In this document: in pieces, positions 27,637 to 36,337 of the stretch
How the letters are laid out: each line of letters starts with the position of its first letter
Position numbering within the stretch: position 1 is the stretch's first letter
Assembly (NCBI RefSeq): GCF_900104645.1
Contig: NZ_FNWE01000002.1
Coordinates: forward strand, 635,289 to 699,288
Direction of reading: 5' to 3'
Source: Alterileibacterium massiliense
GTDB lineage: Bacteria > Bacillota > Clostridia > Peptostreptococcales > Anaerovoracaceae
Length of the DNA: 64,000 nt
The notes under the pieces: model-generated
Told to the model about the DNA's origin: nothing
Seen by the model: the letters and a program-made list of their open reading frames with translations, nothing else
The model's database searches: none
Made by a program: the position numbers and the translations under genes

Positions 27637-28071
27637 ATGTTTAAAAAGAATAAAGAAATGGATAAAAAAATAGATAAATTATCACATGATGTAATGCACA
27701 ATGGAGCTACTGAGCGACCTTTTTCAAGCGAGCTTAATGACGAATTTAGAAAGGGTATTTATGTAGATAAGGAGGATGGAACTCCGCTTTTTTCTTCATC
27801 TGACAAATTTAATGCAGGCTGCGGATGGCCCAGCTTTTCAAAGTCAATAGGAAGTAATGAGATTGATGAAAAAATTGATACAAGCTATGGAATGATAAGG
27901 ACTGAGGTAAAGAGCTCAAGCTCAGGGATTCACCTAGGGCATAAGTTCGACGATGGACCGCTTGAGATGGGAGGGCTTCGCTACTGCATAAATGGAGCTT
28001 CTCTTCTATTTATTCCATATGAAAAAATGGATGAAGAGGGTTATTCAGAATATAAAAAGTATGTGAAATAA
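27637..28071 (+). CDS. msrB: peptide-methionine (R)-S-oxide reductase
   Basis: 144 residues with GCGWPSFSK, GMIRTEVKSSSSGIHLGHKFDDGP and RYCINGASLLFIP, where the Cys of RYCIN is the catalytic residue. It repairs methionine-R-sulfoxide using thioredoxin. The usual structural zinc pairs (CxxC) are only partly visible: GCGW has one Cys and the rest are absent, so this is a zinc-free form. Its start directly abuts the yoaK-like stop after GGGAG. Confidence 0.93.
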   Translation: MFKKNKEMDKKIDKLSHDVMHNGATERPFSSELNDEFRKGIYVDKEDGTPLFSSSDKFNAGCGWPSFSKSIGSNEIDEKIDTSYGMIRTEVKSSSSGIHLGHKFDDGPLEMGGLRYCINGASLLFIPYEKMDEEGYSEYKKYVK

Positions 28072-28091
28072 TATGTAAAGTAATATTTATA

Positions 28092-28184
28092 TTTGTAGTT
28101 TTACTTGGCACTTTGTAGTTTTACTTAGCACTTTGAGTTTTATTTGATATTTGTAGTTTTGCATGATGTTTGGAGTTTTAAATG
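28092..28184 (+). repeat. five-copy degenerate tandem repeat ending in the yeiH start
   Basis: Units of 16-20 bases of the form TTTGTAGTTTTACTTGGCAC begin at 28092, 28112, 28132, 28150 and 28169. The first two differ at one base. The last copy reads TTTGGAGTTTTAAATG, so its GGAG and ATG are the ribosome site and start codon of the following gene. Confidence 0.8.
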
Positions 28185-29249
28185 AGTTTTATTAAGAAGA
28201 ATGGACTTGGAATTTTAATTTGTTTTATCATATCAATACCTGCATGGTTTTTTGGCAAGTATTTTCCGGTGATCGGAGGACCCATATTTGCAATTATTGC
28301 CGGAATGCTAATTGCCATACCATGGAAAAATAGGCAGGCCTTTGATTCCGGAATTAAGTGGACTTCAAAGGTAATTCTCCAATCTGCTGTTGTCATACTT
28401 GGATTTGGCATGAACCTCGGTGTAATAATCAAGATTGGCGGAGAATCTCTTCCAATCATAATTACAACGATAACGACATCTCTACTTATAGCATATTTTT
28501 TGCATAAGGCGATGAAAATAGATGGAAATATTGCGACGCTTGTTGGAGTAGGTTCATCTATCTGCGGTGGCTCAGCTATAGCTGCTACAGCACCGGTAAT
28601 TGATGCCGATGATAGCGAGGTTGCACAAGCTATTTCAGTTATATTCTTCTTTAATGTAATTGCAGCCATAATTTTCCCACTTATTGGCAACTTAATAGGT
28701 TTTGATACTACAAGTGGTCACGCTTTTGGAATTTTTGCTGGAACAGCCGTTAATGACACATCATCTGTAACAGCTGCTGCTTCCACTTGGGACAGTATGT
28801 GGAATCTTGGAAGCGAGACGCTAGATGAAGCAGTTTTGGTTAAACTCACTAGGACACTTGCGATTATTCCTATCACACTCGGGCTTGCAATAATAAGGCA
28901 AAGAAAAAATAATAAAGAAGATAGCGAGGGAAGTATAAATAGGGAAGTGAGAGAAAATAAAAATGAATTCAAATTAAAGAATTCATTTCCGATGTTCATA
29001 TTATATTTTATAATCGCAGCGATAATAACTACGATTTCTGTAAGCCTTGGAGTAAGCGATTCAATTTTTACTCCTCTAAAGTCATTATCTAAATTTCTAA
29101 TAGTAATGGCAATGGCTGCGATTGGTTTAAATAGCAATATGATAAAACTGATTAAAACCGGTGGAAAGCCTATATTGTTAGGAGCTTCTTGCTGGGTAGG
29201 AATTACTCTTGTTAGCTTATTAATGCAAAAGCTTCTTCACATATGGTAG
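28182..29249 (+). CDS. YeiH-family putative sulfate exporter
   Basis: 355 residues with about ten hydrophobic spans. [33 protein letters not shown] and [17 protein letters not shown] near 170-190 match the YeiH/UPF0324 family. The family was annotated as sulfate export without firm proof. A hydrophilic insertion at about 240-260 is a cytosolic loop. The ribosome site GGAG belongs to the last unit of the upstream repeat. Confidence 0.87.
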   Translation: MSFIKKNGLGILICFIISIPAWFFGKYFPVIGGPIFAIIAGMLIAIPWKNRQAFDSGIKWTSKVILQSAVVILGFGMNLGVIIKIGGESLPIIITTITTSLLIAYFLHKAMKIDGNIATLVGVGSSICGGSAIAATAPVIDADDSEVAQAISVIFFFNVIAAIIFPLIGNLIGFDTTSGHAFGIFAGTAVNDTSSVTAAASTWDSMWNLGSETLDEAVLVKLTRTLAIIPITLGLAIIRQRKNNKEDSEGSINREVRENKNEFKLKNSFPMFILYFIIAAIITTISVSLGVSDSIFTPLKSLSKFLIVMAMAAIGLNSNMIKLIKTGGKPILLGASCWVGITLVSLLMQKLLHIW

Positions 29250-29299
29250 AGCAAATAATATTACATATAAAATGCAAATTAAATATAGCTTATAGCAAC

Positions 29300-30475
29300 T
29301 TAAATATCAAGCAAAACTCCTGCCTTTGTTTCAGTAGCGTCTGCTATTATAAAAGCGGTATCTAAATCTTTTGCAGTAAAAATAGCTCCATGATTTGCCA
29401 TGATAACTGCATTGCTATTTTCTAAATTTTCATTAACCGATTCGCACTGACGATCTGTGCTTGGTAAAGCAAATTCAGAAATATTTACATTTCCAATCAG
29501 GTCGTTCATTTGCTTATTGGTTATTCTAAAGCCTGCGTTTGCTGCTGCAAATATACTTAAAGCGATAGAATGGGTATGGATTATAGCATTGCAATCTGCC
29601 TTGGCATCATATATTGACTTATGTAATTTTGTTTCAGAGCTAGGGATTCTGCCATTGCTTGAATAATTTAGAGATTTAAGATTAACCTTAACAATATCTT
29701 CAGGCTTCATTTCATAATAATCTATTGCCGATGGTGTAATGAGCATTTCATTTTCATTAAGTTTTATAGATACATTTCCCCAAGTACCTTGAACTAGATA
29801 ATTATCTGAAAGCTTTATAGCTGTTTCCACTATTTTATTTCTAAGCTTTGTTTCTTCCTCGTCATAAGGAATAAAAGGTGTTGCAGTTCCAATATTTTTC
29901 ATAGAATAGTCACTGCTATAATACTTGTTAAAAGATTTTGAATCCCCTGCACTAATATATTTTATTCCGCCGAGCTTTTCTCCATATATCTCAGCTTGAA
30001 TCGACTTGTCTACTACCAAGGCAGTAGAAATTGCAGAAGGTAAATCTTTACCAATTGCAAGTATTCCAGAATTTTTTACAATGCAAGCATTTGTGCTTTT
30101 TATAGCACGAAGTATTGAGCCTGCACTTCCTTTTTCAATTACCTTAACCTTAGGTCCAACAATTTCAGCTAAATCCATAAGAGCTGGTTTTAAAAACTTA
30201 TTTGTTTTTGAAAAAGCAATGCTCGTTTCAGTATATAAAAATACAATTGCATTAACATCGCTTCTATTGCGAAAAACCTTGCCAAAGACTCCCGTTTTCG
30301 CCTTATATTCCTTAATATTATTTTCTAAAATAGAATCAAGCTGTAGATTTTCATCACTCATAAGGTAAGATGAGTAATCTAGGCGAAGGATTATCTGTCC
30401 AAAAGGTTTGTTATATCTATTATTAAATTTAGACTTGCTATCAAGTATTAGCTTAATACCATCTTCTCGGTTCAT
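29300..30475 (-). CDS. tandem class II aldolase/adducin-domain protein
   Basis: 391 residues. The C-terminal half (about 205-391) is a full class II aldolase: GTWGNVSIKL, ITPSAIDYYEM, IPSSETKLHKSIY, HTHSIALSIFAAAN for the zinc-binding His pair, and MANHGAIFTAKDL for the third His. The N-terminal half (about 1-190) resembles a second copy. Its NAIVFLYTETSIAFSKTN aligns with NAIIHTHSIALSIFAAAN and lacks the His residues, and VKNSGILAIGKDLPSA aligns with the NHGAIF segment. Such enzymes cleave or epimerise sugar phosphates. The substrate is unknown. It is convergent with yeiH and divergent from the oxidoreductase operon. Confidence 0.78.
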   Translation of the reverse strand: MNREDGIKLILDSKSKFNNRYNKPFGQIILRLDYSSYLMSDENLQLDSILENNIKEYKAKTGVFGKVFRNRSDVNAIVFLYTETSIAFSKTNKFLKPALMDLAEIVGPKVKVIEKGSAGSILRAIKSTNACIVKNSGILAIGKDLPSAISTALVVDKSIQAEIYGEKLGGIKYISAGDSKSFNKYYSSDYSMKNIGTATPFIPYDEEETKLRNKIVETAIKLSDNYLVQGTWGNVSIKLNENEMLITPSAIDYYEMKPEDIVKVNLKSLNYSSNGRIPSSETKLHKSIYDAKADCNAIIHTHSIALSIFAAANAGFRITNKQMNDLIGNVNISEFALPSTDRQCESVNENLENSNAVIMANHGAIFTAKDLDTAFIIADATETKAGVLLDI

Positions 30476-30615
30476 ATGTATGCCTTTCTAAAAATCATCA
30501 ATTTAATTATTTTAAAATTTTATCATAAAATACAATCATCTATGTAAAAATTATATAAAAAATTTAAATAAAAATATAATATAAGAGAATGTTTAAGTTA
30601 GAGATGTTAAATACA

Positions 30616-30644
30616 TTGACTGTTAAGGGTCATTAATATATAGT
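30616..30644 (+). promoter_or_regulatory. promoter of the 2-oxoacid oxidoreductase operon
   Basis: TTGACT at 30616-30621, 17-base spacer, TATAGT at 30639-30644, about 40 bases before the first ATG. Confidence 0.65.
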
Positions 30645-30684
30645 AAAAATATAATTTGATTAAGGATAAGAGGTAGCTTTTGTT

Positions 30685-31392
30685 ATGGACATTTTTTATG
30701 AGCCGGATAAGACATTTTATGATCTTTTAAATGAAAAGAAAAATTTTCTATTTGTTGGAGAGGCTGGTAGTGGTAAAAGTGAGATAGTTTTAAATACTGC
30801 AATCTGGCTTGCAAATCACAAAGACAAACCGGTTCATGTTTATGATATGGATCAGAGCAAACCTCTTTTCAGATCAAGAGATATGGCTGATAAATTTGAA
30901 AAGGCTGGTGTTCATATACATTTTCAAGAGCAATACTTAGATGCACCGGCAGTTGTAGGGGGAGTTCAGGCTTCTCTTATGAGGGACGAATATACAATAC
31001 TTGATATAGGTGGCGGTGAATCTGCCGCAAGGGTAGCAGGCGTTTTTTCGCATATTCTTAGAGAGGATAGTGCAGCGCCTATTTATATTGTAAATTCTTA
31101 TAGACCGTGGACTAGAACAGTGGAAAACATAGATGGTACTATGTCACATATTTTGAGGTCAATTAGGCTGAAGAGAATATACATTCTTGGCAATCCAAAC
31201 CTAGGATATAGGACTACTGCAGATGAATTTATCAAGGGAGTTCATAAAATAGATGAGTTAATTGGTGAGTTTACTGCTGTGAACAGTGCTTGCGTTAGAG
31301 CAGGTATTTATGATGAAGTAAGGGAAAAGACGGATAAAACATTATTTCCTCTCGAGGATCTATATCTGACTTATGAATGGGTGGATAATTAA
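30685..31392 (+). CDS. P-loop NTPase of a 2-oxoacid oxidoreductase operon
   Basis: 235 residues. Walker A is GEAGSGKS at 25-32, after which VHVYDMDQSKPLFRSRD and TILDIGGGESAARV resemble the switch and Walker B regions of MinD/ArsA-like or cobyrinic-synthase-like ATPases. The C-terminal part (LKRIYILGNPNLGYRTTADEF) is not a domain I recognise. It is the first gene of the operon, 30 bases before the ferredoxin subunit. A role in cofactor or cluster maturation of the oxidoreductase is an inference from position. Confidence 0.6.
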   Translation: MDIFYEPDKTFYDLLNEKKNFLFVGEAGSGKSEIVLNTAIWLANHKDKPVHVYDMDQSKPLFRSRDMADKFEKAGVHIHFQEQYLDAPAVVGGVQASLMRDEYTILDIGGGESAARVAGVFSHILREDSAAPIYIVNSYRPWTRTVENIDGTMSHILRSIRLKRIYILGNPNLGYRTTADEFIKGVHKIDELIGEFTAVNSACVRAGIYDEVREKTDKTLFPLEDLYLTYEWVDN

Positions 31393-31421
31393 ATTTTTTA
31401 ATATATAAGGAGGTAAGGTTG

Positions 31422-31634
31422 ATGGCTAAAGGTAGAGTTGAAATTAGTCCGGAGTCATGTAAGTCATGCAGTTATTGTGTGATGTCATGCCCAAAAAAAG
31501 TGCTTGCCATTGGCGATGAGGTTAATTCAAAGGGGTATCCTTTCGTTGTGGCTAAGAATCCTGATGATTGCATAGGTTGTGCAATGTGCGGGAATATATG
31601 TCCGGAATCAGCAATTGAGGTATGGAGAGGATAA
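31422..31634 (+). CDS. 4Fe-4S ferredoxin subunit (delta) of 2-oxoacid oxidoreductase
   Basis: 70 residues with two clusters: CKSCSYCVMSCPK and CIGCAMCGNICPE, each CxxCxxCxxxCP. It passes electrons from the thiamine-dependent subunits to ferredoxin. AAGGAGGT lies seven bases before ATG 31422. The in-frame TTG at 31419 is too close to that site. The next gene starts 12 bases after the stop. Confidence 0.92.
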   Translation: MAKGRVEISPESCKSCSYCVMSCPKKVLAIGDEVNSKGYPFVVAKNPDDCIGCAMCGNICPESAIEVWRG

Positions 31635-31645
31635 GGAGGTAAAAA

Positions 31646-32725
31646 ATGGCAGAAAGAGTTTTTATGAAAGGTACCGAGGCAATAGCTGAGGCAGCTGTAA
31701 GAGCAGGATGTCGTTTCTTTGCCGGTTATCCTATTACTCCGCAGAATGAAATTCCTGAATATATGTCTAGAAGACTACCGGAAGTTGGCGGACAATTTGT
31801 ACAAGGAGAAAGTGAAGTTGCTTCGGTTAATATGCTATTTGGAGCAGCATCTACAGGTATAAGAGCAATGAGTTCATCATCATCTACGGGAATAAGTCTT
31901 TATTCTGAGGGAGTATCATTTAGTGCTTCAGCTAGAGTTCCAATCGTATATGTAAATGTAGGAAGAGGAGGTCCAGGAATTGGAGCAATTCAGCCAGCAC
32001 AGCAGGATTATAATCAGGCTACAAAGGCGAGCGGAAATGGTGGATTTAGAATGATAGTTCTCGCACCTTCTTCTGTTCAGGAGTGCGTAGATATGGTATA
32101 TGAAGCATTTGATCTCGCAGCTAAATATGAGAATCCTGTGCTTGTACTGACTGACGGCGTGGTAGGTACAATGATGGAGCCTGTTATACTACCTGAGATG
32201 AAAACAGATGAAGAGCTCGCCTCGCTAAGAAAGAAATTTGAACACAGAGCTATAATAGGTCACCCTGTTGGCAAACAGGCAGTTTGCAGAGCAGGACTGA
32301 TGGGCTCAGGTCAAGAAAATGTAAATATTAAAGCTGCTGCTATGTATGATGACTGGGATTGCGAGATTAGAGTTGAGGAATACATGATGGACGATGCTGA
32401 ACTAGTTATTGCATCATATGGAATATCAGCAAGAATTTGTAAGGCCGTAATAAACAAACTTCGCAAAGAGGGAATAAAGATTGGAATGATAAGACCTGAG
32501 AGAATATCTCCATTCCCATATGATACATTTGCTAAGCTTGATCCAAAGAAGATAAAAGGGCTTCTCGATGTTGAGATGTCAATTCCTGCACAGATGATTT
32601 GGGATGTAAAGCATGTTCTTAACAAGGATATTCCAGTAAGAGAATGTCTGAGATCAGGTGGACAGCTAATGACAAACAATCAAGTTGAGAATGCAGTTCG
32701 TGATTTGATTAAGGAGGTGCTTTAA
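31646..32725 (+). CDS. 2-oxoacid:ferredoxin oxidoreductase alpha subunit (VorB/KorA type)
   Basis: 359 residues beginning with MKGTEAIAEAAVRAGCRFFAGYPITPQNEI, the domain I and II opening of the family. QGESEVASVNMLFGAASTG and the SSSSTGISL stretch follow. With the beta and gamma subunits it decarboxylates a 2-oxoacid to acyl-CoA and reduces ferredoxin. The separate gene arrangement (delta, alpha, beta, gamma) fits the 2-oxoisovalerate or 2-oxoglutarate class; which acid is not decided by sequence. It overlaps the beta gene by one base. Confidence 0.9.
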   Translation: MAERVFMKGTEAIAEAAVRAGCRFFAGYPITPQNEIPEYMSRRLPEVGGQFVQGESEVASVNMLFGAASTGIRAMSSSSSTGISLYSEGVSFSASARVPIVYVNVGRGGPGIGAIQPAQQDYNQATKASGNGGFRMIVLAPSSVQECVDMVYEAFDLAAKYENPVLVLTDGVVGTMMEPVILPEMKTDEELASLRKKFEHRAIIGHPVGKQAVCRAGLMGSGQENVNIKAAAMYDDWDCEIRVEEYMMDDAELVIASYGISARICKAVINKLRKEGIKIGMIRPERISPFPYDTFAKLDPKKIKGLLDVEMSIPAQMIWDVKHVLNKDIPVRECLRSGGQLMTNNQVENAVRDLIKEVL

Positions 32726-33468
32726 TGGAAAAAAAGGTATATTCTAGGACCAATGGTTTATTGCCAGGTGCAGTGTCTGGATTCTGCCCGGGCTGTATGC
32801 ATGGTACAGTACATAAGCTTATAGGAGAGGCTGCAGAGGAGCTTGGACAGCTTGATCACCTAGTTCGTGTCGAGGGCGTAGGTTGCTGCGGACTTGGACA
32901 ATTCTATGTTTCTCACGATGAAACTATTGCAGCTCACGGAAGAGCTTGTGCTGTTGCAACAGGAATAAAGAGATCAAGTCCGGAGTCACTTATATATACA
33001 TATCAGGGAGATGGAGATCTTGCAGCTATCGGTCTTGCAGAAACAATGTCTGCAGCTAATAGAGGAGAAAATTTCACTGTAATATTTGTAAATAATGGTA
33101 TTTATGGAATGACAGGTGGACAGATGGCACCTACAACCCTACTTGGAATGAAGTCTACAACAAGTCCGGGAGGAAGGGTTGCGGAAGAACACGGCTACCC
33201 AATGCATATGTGTGAAATTTTGGATACTTTAACAGCTCCAGTTTATCTTGAGAGAACATCGTGCGATACACCTCAGCATGTTATTGCTACAAGAAATGCA
33301 ATCAAGAAGGCTTTTAAATATCAGCTTGAGGGAAAAGGTTTCTCAATGGTAGAAATCGTTACCTCATGCCCAACAAACTGGGGAATGAATACCCTTGATT
33401 CACTTGATTTTCTAAGAGATAAGATGTTTGCGGAATATCCTCTAGGTCTTATCAGGGATAATGGTTAA
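32725..33468 (+). CDS. 2-oxoacid:ferredoxin oxidoreductase beta subunit (TPP-binding)
   Basis: 247 residues. FCPGCMHGTVHKLI carries the cluster-proximal Cys, YQGDGDLAAIGLAETMSAANRGENFTVIFVNN is the GDG...NN thiamine diphosphate motif, and GMTGGQMAPTT is family-specific. It holds the thiamine cofactor at the active site with the alpha subunit. AAGGAGGTG lies before the ATG, which overlaps the alpha stop. Confidence 0.93.
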   Translation: MEKKVYSRTNGLLPGAVSGFCPGCMHGTVHKLIGEAAEELGQLDHLVRVEGVGCCGLGQFYVSHDETIAAHGRACAVATGIKRSSPESLIYTYQGDGDLAAIGLAETMSAANRGENFTVIFVNNGIYGMTGGQMAPTTLLGMKSTTSPGGRVAEEHGYPMHMCEILDTLTAPVYLERTSCDTPQHVIATRNAIKKAFKYQLEGKGFSMVEIVTSCPTNWGMNTLDSLDFLRDKMFAEYPLGLIRDNG

Positions 33469-33482
33469 GGAGGGTCTTATAA

Positions 33483-34037
33483 ATGGAAAGAAATTTAATG
33501 ATTGCAGGATTTGGTGGACAAGGTGTAATGACGATGGGCAAATTGCTCGCACAGGCTACCTGTGATTCAACCGATTTAAATGTAACATTTTTCCCTTCAT
33601 ATGGTGCTGCCATGAGGGGAGGTACTGCAAATTGCTATGTTGTTATTTCTGATGAAAGCATAGGAGCACCTTCAAGCACATCAGTTGATGACCTGATTGT
33701 AATGAATGAGCCTTCACTTGATGCCTTCCTAGGCAATCTCAAGGAAAATGGCGTTCTATTCATTAACAGTACAATAGTTAAGAAGAAAATAGATAGGAAA
33801 GATGTAAATCTAGTAGAAGTTCCTGTTACAGAGATGGCTCTCGATATGGGAGATCCAAGAGTGCTAAATGTTATTATGCTAGGTGCATATATTGGTTATA
33901 CAGATGTTGTGCCAACGGAGGTAGTTCTTGAGGGCTTGCACCATAAATTCAAGAATAAGCCTGATGCAATAAAATTAAATGATGAAGCATTTCAAAAAGG
34001 TTACGAGATTGGAATAAATGCAAAAAAGGATAGATAA
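33483..34037 (+). CDS. 2-oxoacid:ferredoxin oxidoreductase gamma subunit
   Basis: 184 residues with IAGFGGQGVMTMGKLLAQA at the start and a SYGAAMRGGTANCYVVIS motif near 38-55, as in all gamma subunits of this enzyme group. It completes the four-subunit complex and closes the operon before a terminator. AAGGAGGG precedes the ATG. Confidence 0.92.
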   Translation: MERNLMIAGFGGQGVMTMGKLLAQATCDSTDLNVTFFPSYGAAMRGGTANCYVVISDESIGAPSSTSVDDLIVMNEPSLDAFLGNLKENGVLFINSTIVKKKIDRKDVNLVEVPVTEMALDMGDPRVLNVIMLGAYIGYTDVVPTEVVLEGLHHKFKNKPDAIKLNDEAFQKGYEIGINAKKDR

Positions 34038-34079
34038 GTTAAATTAAGACAGGGCACAGTATTAATTAATTAGCTTGAG

Positions 34080-34125
34080 TGGATGCTAACCTATATTTCC
34101 TAGGTGGCATCCATTTTGTTTTTGA
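34080..34125 (+). terminator. terminator of the oxidoreductase operon
   Basis: TGGATGC (34080-34086) pairs with GCATCCA (34107-34113) and an inner CCTA/TAGG helix, followed by a T-rich run. Confidence 0.8.
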
Positions 34126-34154
34126 TTGAAAAAAAGAGCAAAAAAATGTATAAT
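34126..34154 (+). promoter_or_regulatory. cdaA operon promoter
   Basis: TTGAAA at 34126-34131, 17-base spacer, TATAAT at 34149-34154, immediately after the preceding terminator. Confidence 0.65.
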
Positions 34155-34204
34155 TAACCGATATTTATATAACAAATAATGTGAAGGTAGGTATATTTAC
34201 ATAA

Positions 34205-35053
34205 ATGCTTGAAGTTTTAAATGGAATAATTAAAAATTTTAGGTTACTTGATGTTTTAGATATTCTAATAGTTGCATTTATCATATATAAAATCCTTGGT
34301 TTTATAAGAGAAACAAGGGCTATGCAACTGGTCAGAGGAATACTCGTTTTTGTTACGATTTTTTTCCTTTCTGATTTGCTCGACTTATACCTTCTCAATT
34401 ATTTGATGAAAAGTCTTTTTACCTTAGGAATATTTGCTCTAGTTGTACTATTCCAGCCTGAGCTAAGGCGTGGACTTGAGCAGATGGGTAGAAAAAATTT
34501 GGTTAGATCGCAGTTCAAGAGTATTGAGAAAGAACAGGCGATAGAGTTTGTTAATAATATCGTAAGAGCTCTTGACGATATGAGTCGTACAAGGACTGGA
34601 GCACTTATAGCTATCGAAAGAAATACGATGCTCAATGATATAATAGAAACTGGAACTGTTATTGATTCCAAGGCTACTTTTAGATTGATTGAAAATATTT
34701 TTTATGAGGGTTCGCCTCTCCACGACGGTGGACTTATCATAAGGGGAATTAGGCTTAATGCTGCAAGTTGCGTTTTCCCTCTAACAAAAAATGAGATTGG
34801 AGTAAACCTTGGTACTAGGCATAAGGCGGGGGTTGGACTTAGTGAGGTAAGCGATGCACTTGTAATCATTGTATCGGAGGAAACAGGTGTAATTACTATT
34901 GCAGAAAATGGAGAGCTAAAGAGATTTCTCGACTCAAGCACGCTAGAAAAGATTTTATTGAATATATACTTGCCAGAAGAGCCAAAGAAGGTTCTGAACA
35001 AATTCTCCGGAGTATTTAATTTTAAGGGGGACAAGGGCAATGAAGATGAATAA
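34205..35053 (+). CDS. cdaA: diadenylate cyclase CdaA (membrane-bound)
   Basis: 282 residues with three N-terminal membrane spans (about 15-80) and a DisA_N cyclase domain. FQPELRRGLEQMG, then the catalytic LHDGGLIIRG with DGG and LGTRHKAGVGLSEVSDALVIIVSEETG with the RHR-like RHK motif. It condenses two ATP to c-di-AMP, which controls potassium and wall homeostasis. The operon order cdaA-cdaR-glmM is conserved in Firmicutes. The distance from GAAGGTAGG to the ATG is long, so translation may be weak. Confidence 0.96.
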   Translation: MLEVLNGIIKNFRLLDVLDILIVAFIIYKILGFIRETRAMQLVRGILVFVTIFFLSDLLDLYLLNYLMKSLFTLGIFALVVLFQPELRRGLEQMGRKNLVRSQFKSIEKEQAIEFVNNIVRALDDMSRTRTGALIAIERNTMLNDIIETGTVIDSKATFRLIENIFYEGSPLHDGGLIIRGIRLNAASCVFPLTKNEIGVNLGTRHKAGVGLSEVSDALVIIVSEETGVITIAENGELKRFLDSSTLEKILLNIYLPEEPKKVLNKFSGVFNFKGDKGNEDE

Positions 35054-36242
35054 TAAGATAAAAAGCATTAATAAGCTGAGCCTAGTAATCTCAATTCTAA
35101 TCTCGATTATCGCTTGGTTTTATGTTGTATATAATATCAATCCAACTATGAGCAGAACTTATAGAGATATTCCAGTTACCATCTTGGGAGAAGATGTGCT
35201 TGAGGAGAATAATCTTGCAGTTGCATCTCTCGACAATGATTATATTGATATTAAATTAAGGGCAAAGAGAAATATATTAGATAAAATAGAGAATAATTCA
35301 ATCGCAGTAAGTGTTGATGTTTCAGAAGCAGGAAAAGGAGATAATAAGATTGCAATATCGATAATACCTCCGTCTGGAACAGTTTTATCGAAGCAAAGTG
35401 CAAAAAGCGTAACAGTTAAGGTGGACAGCCTAAAAAAAAGAAATTTAAAAATAAAAACATCGGTGTCAGGCAAATTACCTAGTGATGAAGAACTTGATTT
35501 AACTGATATAGAAGAAAAAACAGTCGAGGTAAAAGGTGCTAAAAGCTTAGTCGATACAGCTTCATATGCAGAGGCTACTGTCGATGTAAGTAAAGTGGAT
35601 AAGAGTGAAAAGACAATAAGTGCAAAGCTAGTAGTAAAAAATGCAAGCAATAAGGCTTTAAAATATGTTAGATGCAGTCCGTCAAAGCTTAAAATCAAAG
35701 TTGTAAAAAGCAATAATAAGAAGGTCAAATTAAATGCAATAGTTAACAATCCTGATAGCGATTTAGTCGAGAGAACATATTCAGCTCCGGACGATATTTA
35801 TATAAAAGGTGACAAGAAATCGCTTCAGAATATAGCTAGCATAGATACTAAAACAATTGATATAAGCAATATAAATAAGACGACGGATATTGAAATGGAA
35901 TATAATTTGCCAAATGGAATCGCAATATCAAATAAGAGCAAGAAGATGATGCTTCATGTTGAATGCACCCCTTTAAAGACAAAGACTTTTAATATAGATT
36001 CAGAATCTGTTAGACTAAAAAATATTAGAGATGGTCTAAGCACTTCAACCAGTGGAAGTGTTGAAGTTACAATTTATGGAAATAATGAAGAATTAAATAG
36101 GATTCAGGATAGCGATATTATCCTTTCTATTGATTTGTCATCATTTAATGCTGGCACATATTCGCTAACACCTGAAATAACGAGTGCAGGCAGTGCTAGA
36201 AGGTCAGTGGTTACAGGGGAGATTAGCATTAAATTATATTGA
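35040..36242 (+). CDS. cdaR: CdaR (YbbR-domain) regulator of CdaA
   Basis: 400 residues: an N-terminal membrane anchor (about 11-31, SLVISILISIIAWFYVVY) and then four or so YbbR repeats of about 80 residues on the outside. Each has a VDVS...K...AKL type strand pattern. In other Firmicutes this protein binds CdaA and modulates c-di-AMP output. It overlaps cdaA by 14 bases. The ATG at 35040 has AAGGGGG nine bases upstream; one at 35046 is also possible. Confidence 0.92.
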   Translation: MKMNNKIKSINKLSLVISILISIIAWFYVVYNINPTMSRTYRDIPVTILGEDVLEENNLAVASLDNDYIDIKLRAKRNILDKIENNSIAVSVDVSEAGKGDNKIAISIIPPSGTVLSKQSAKSVTVKVDSLKKRNLKIKTSVSGKLPSDEELDLTDIEEKTVEVKGAKSLVDTASYAEATVDVSKVDKSEKTISAKLVVKNASNKALKYVRCSPSKLKIKVVKSNNKKVKLNAIVNNPDSDLVERTYSAPDDIYIKGDKKSLQNIASIDTKTIDISNINKTTDIEMEYNLPNGIAISNKSKKMMLHVECTPLKTKTFNIDSESVRLKNIRDGLSTSTSGSVEVTIYGNNEELNRIQDSDIILSIDLSSFNAGTYSLTPEITSAGSARRSVVTGEISIKLY

Positions 36243-36337
36243 AGATATTAAATTATAATTTGTAAAAGTATATAAATATGAATATTAGCTTTTTAATATA
36301 TTTGAAATATTGATTTATGAAAGGGGAAAATTAATAT

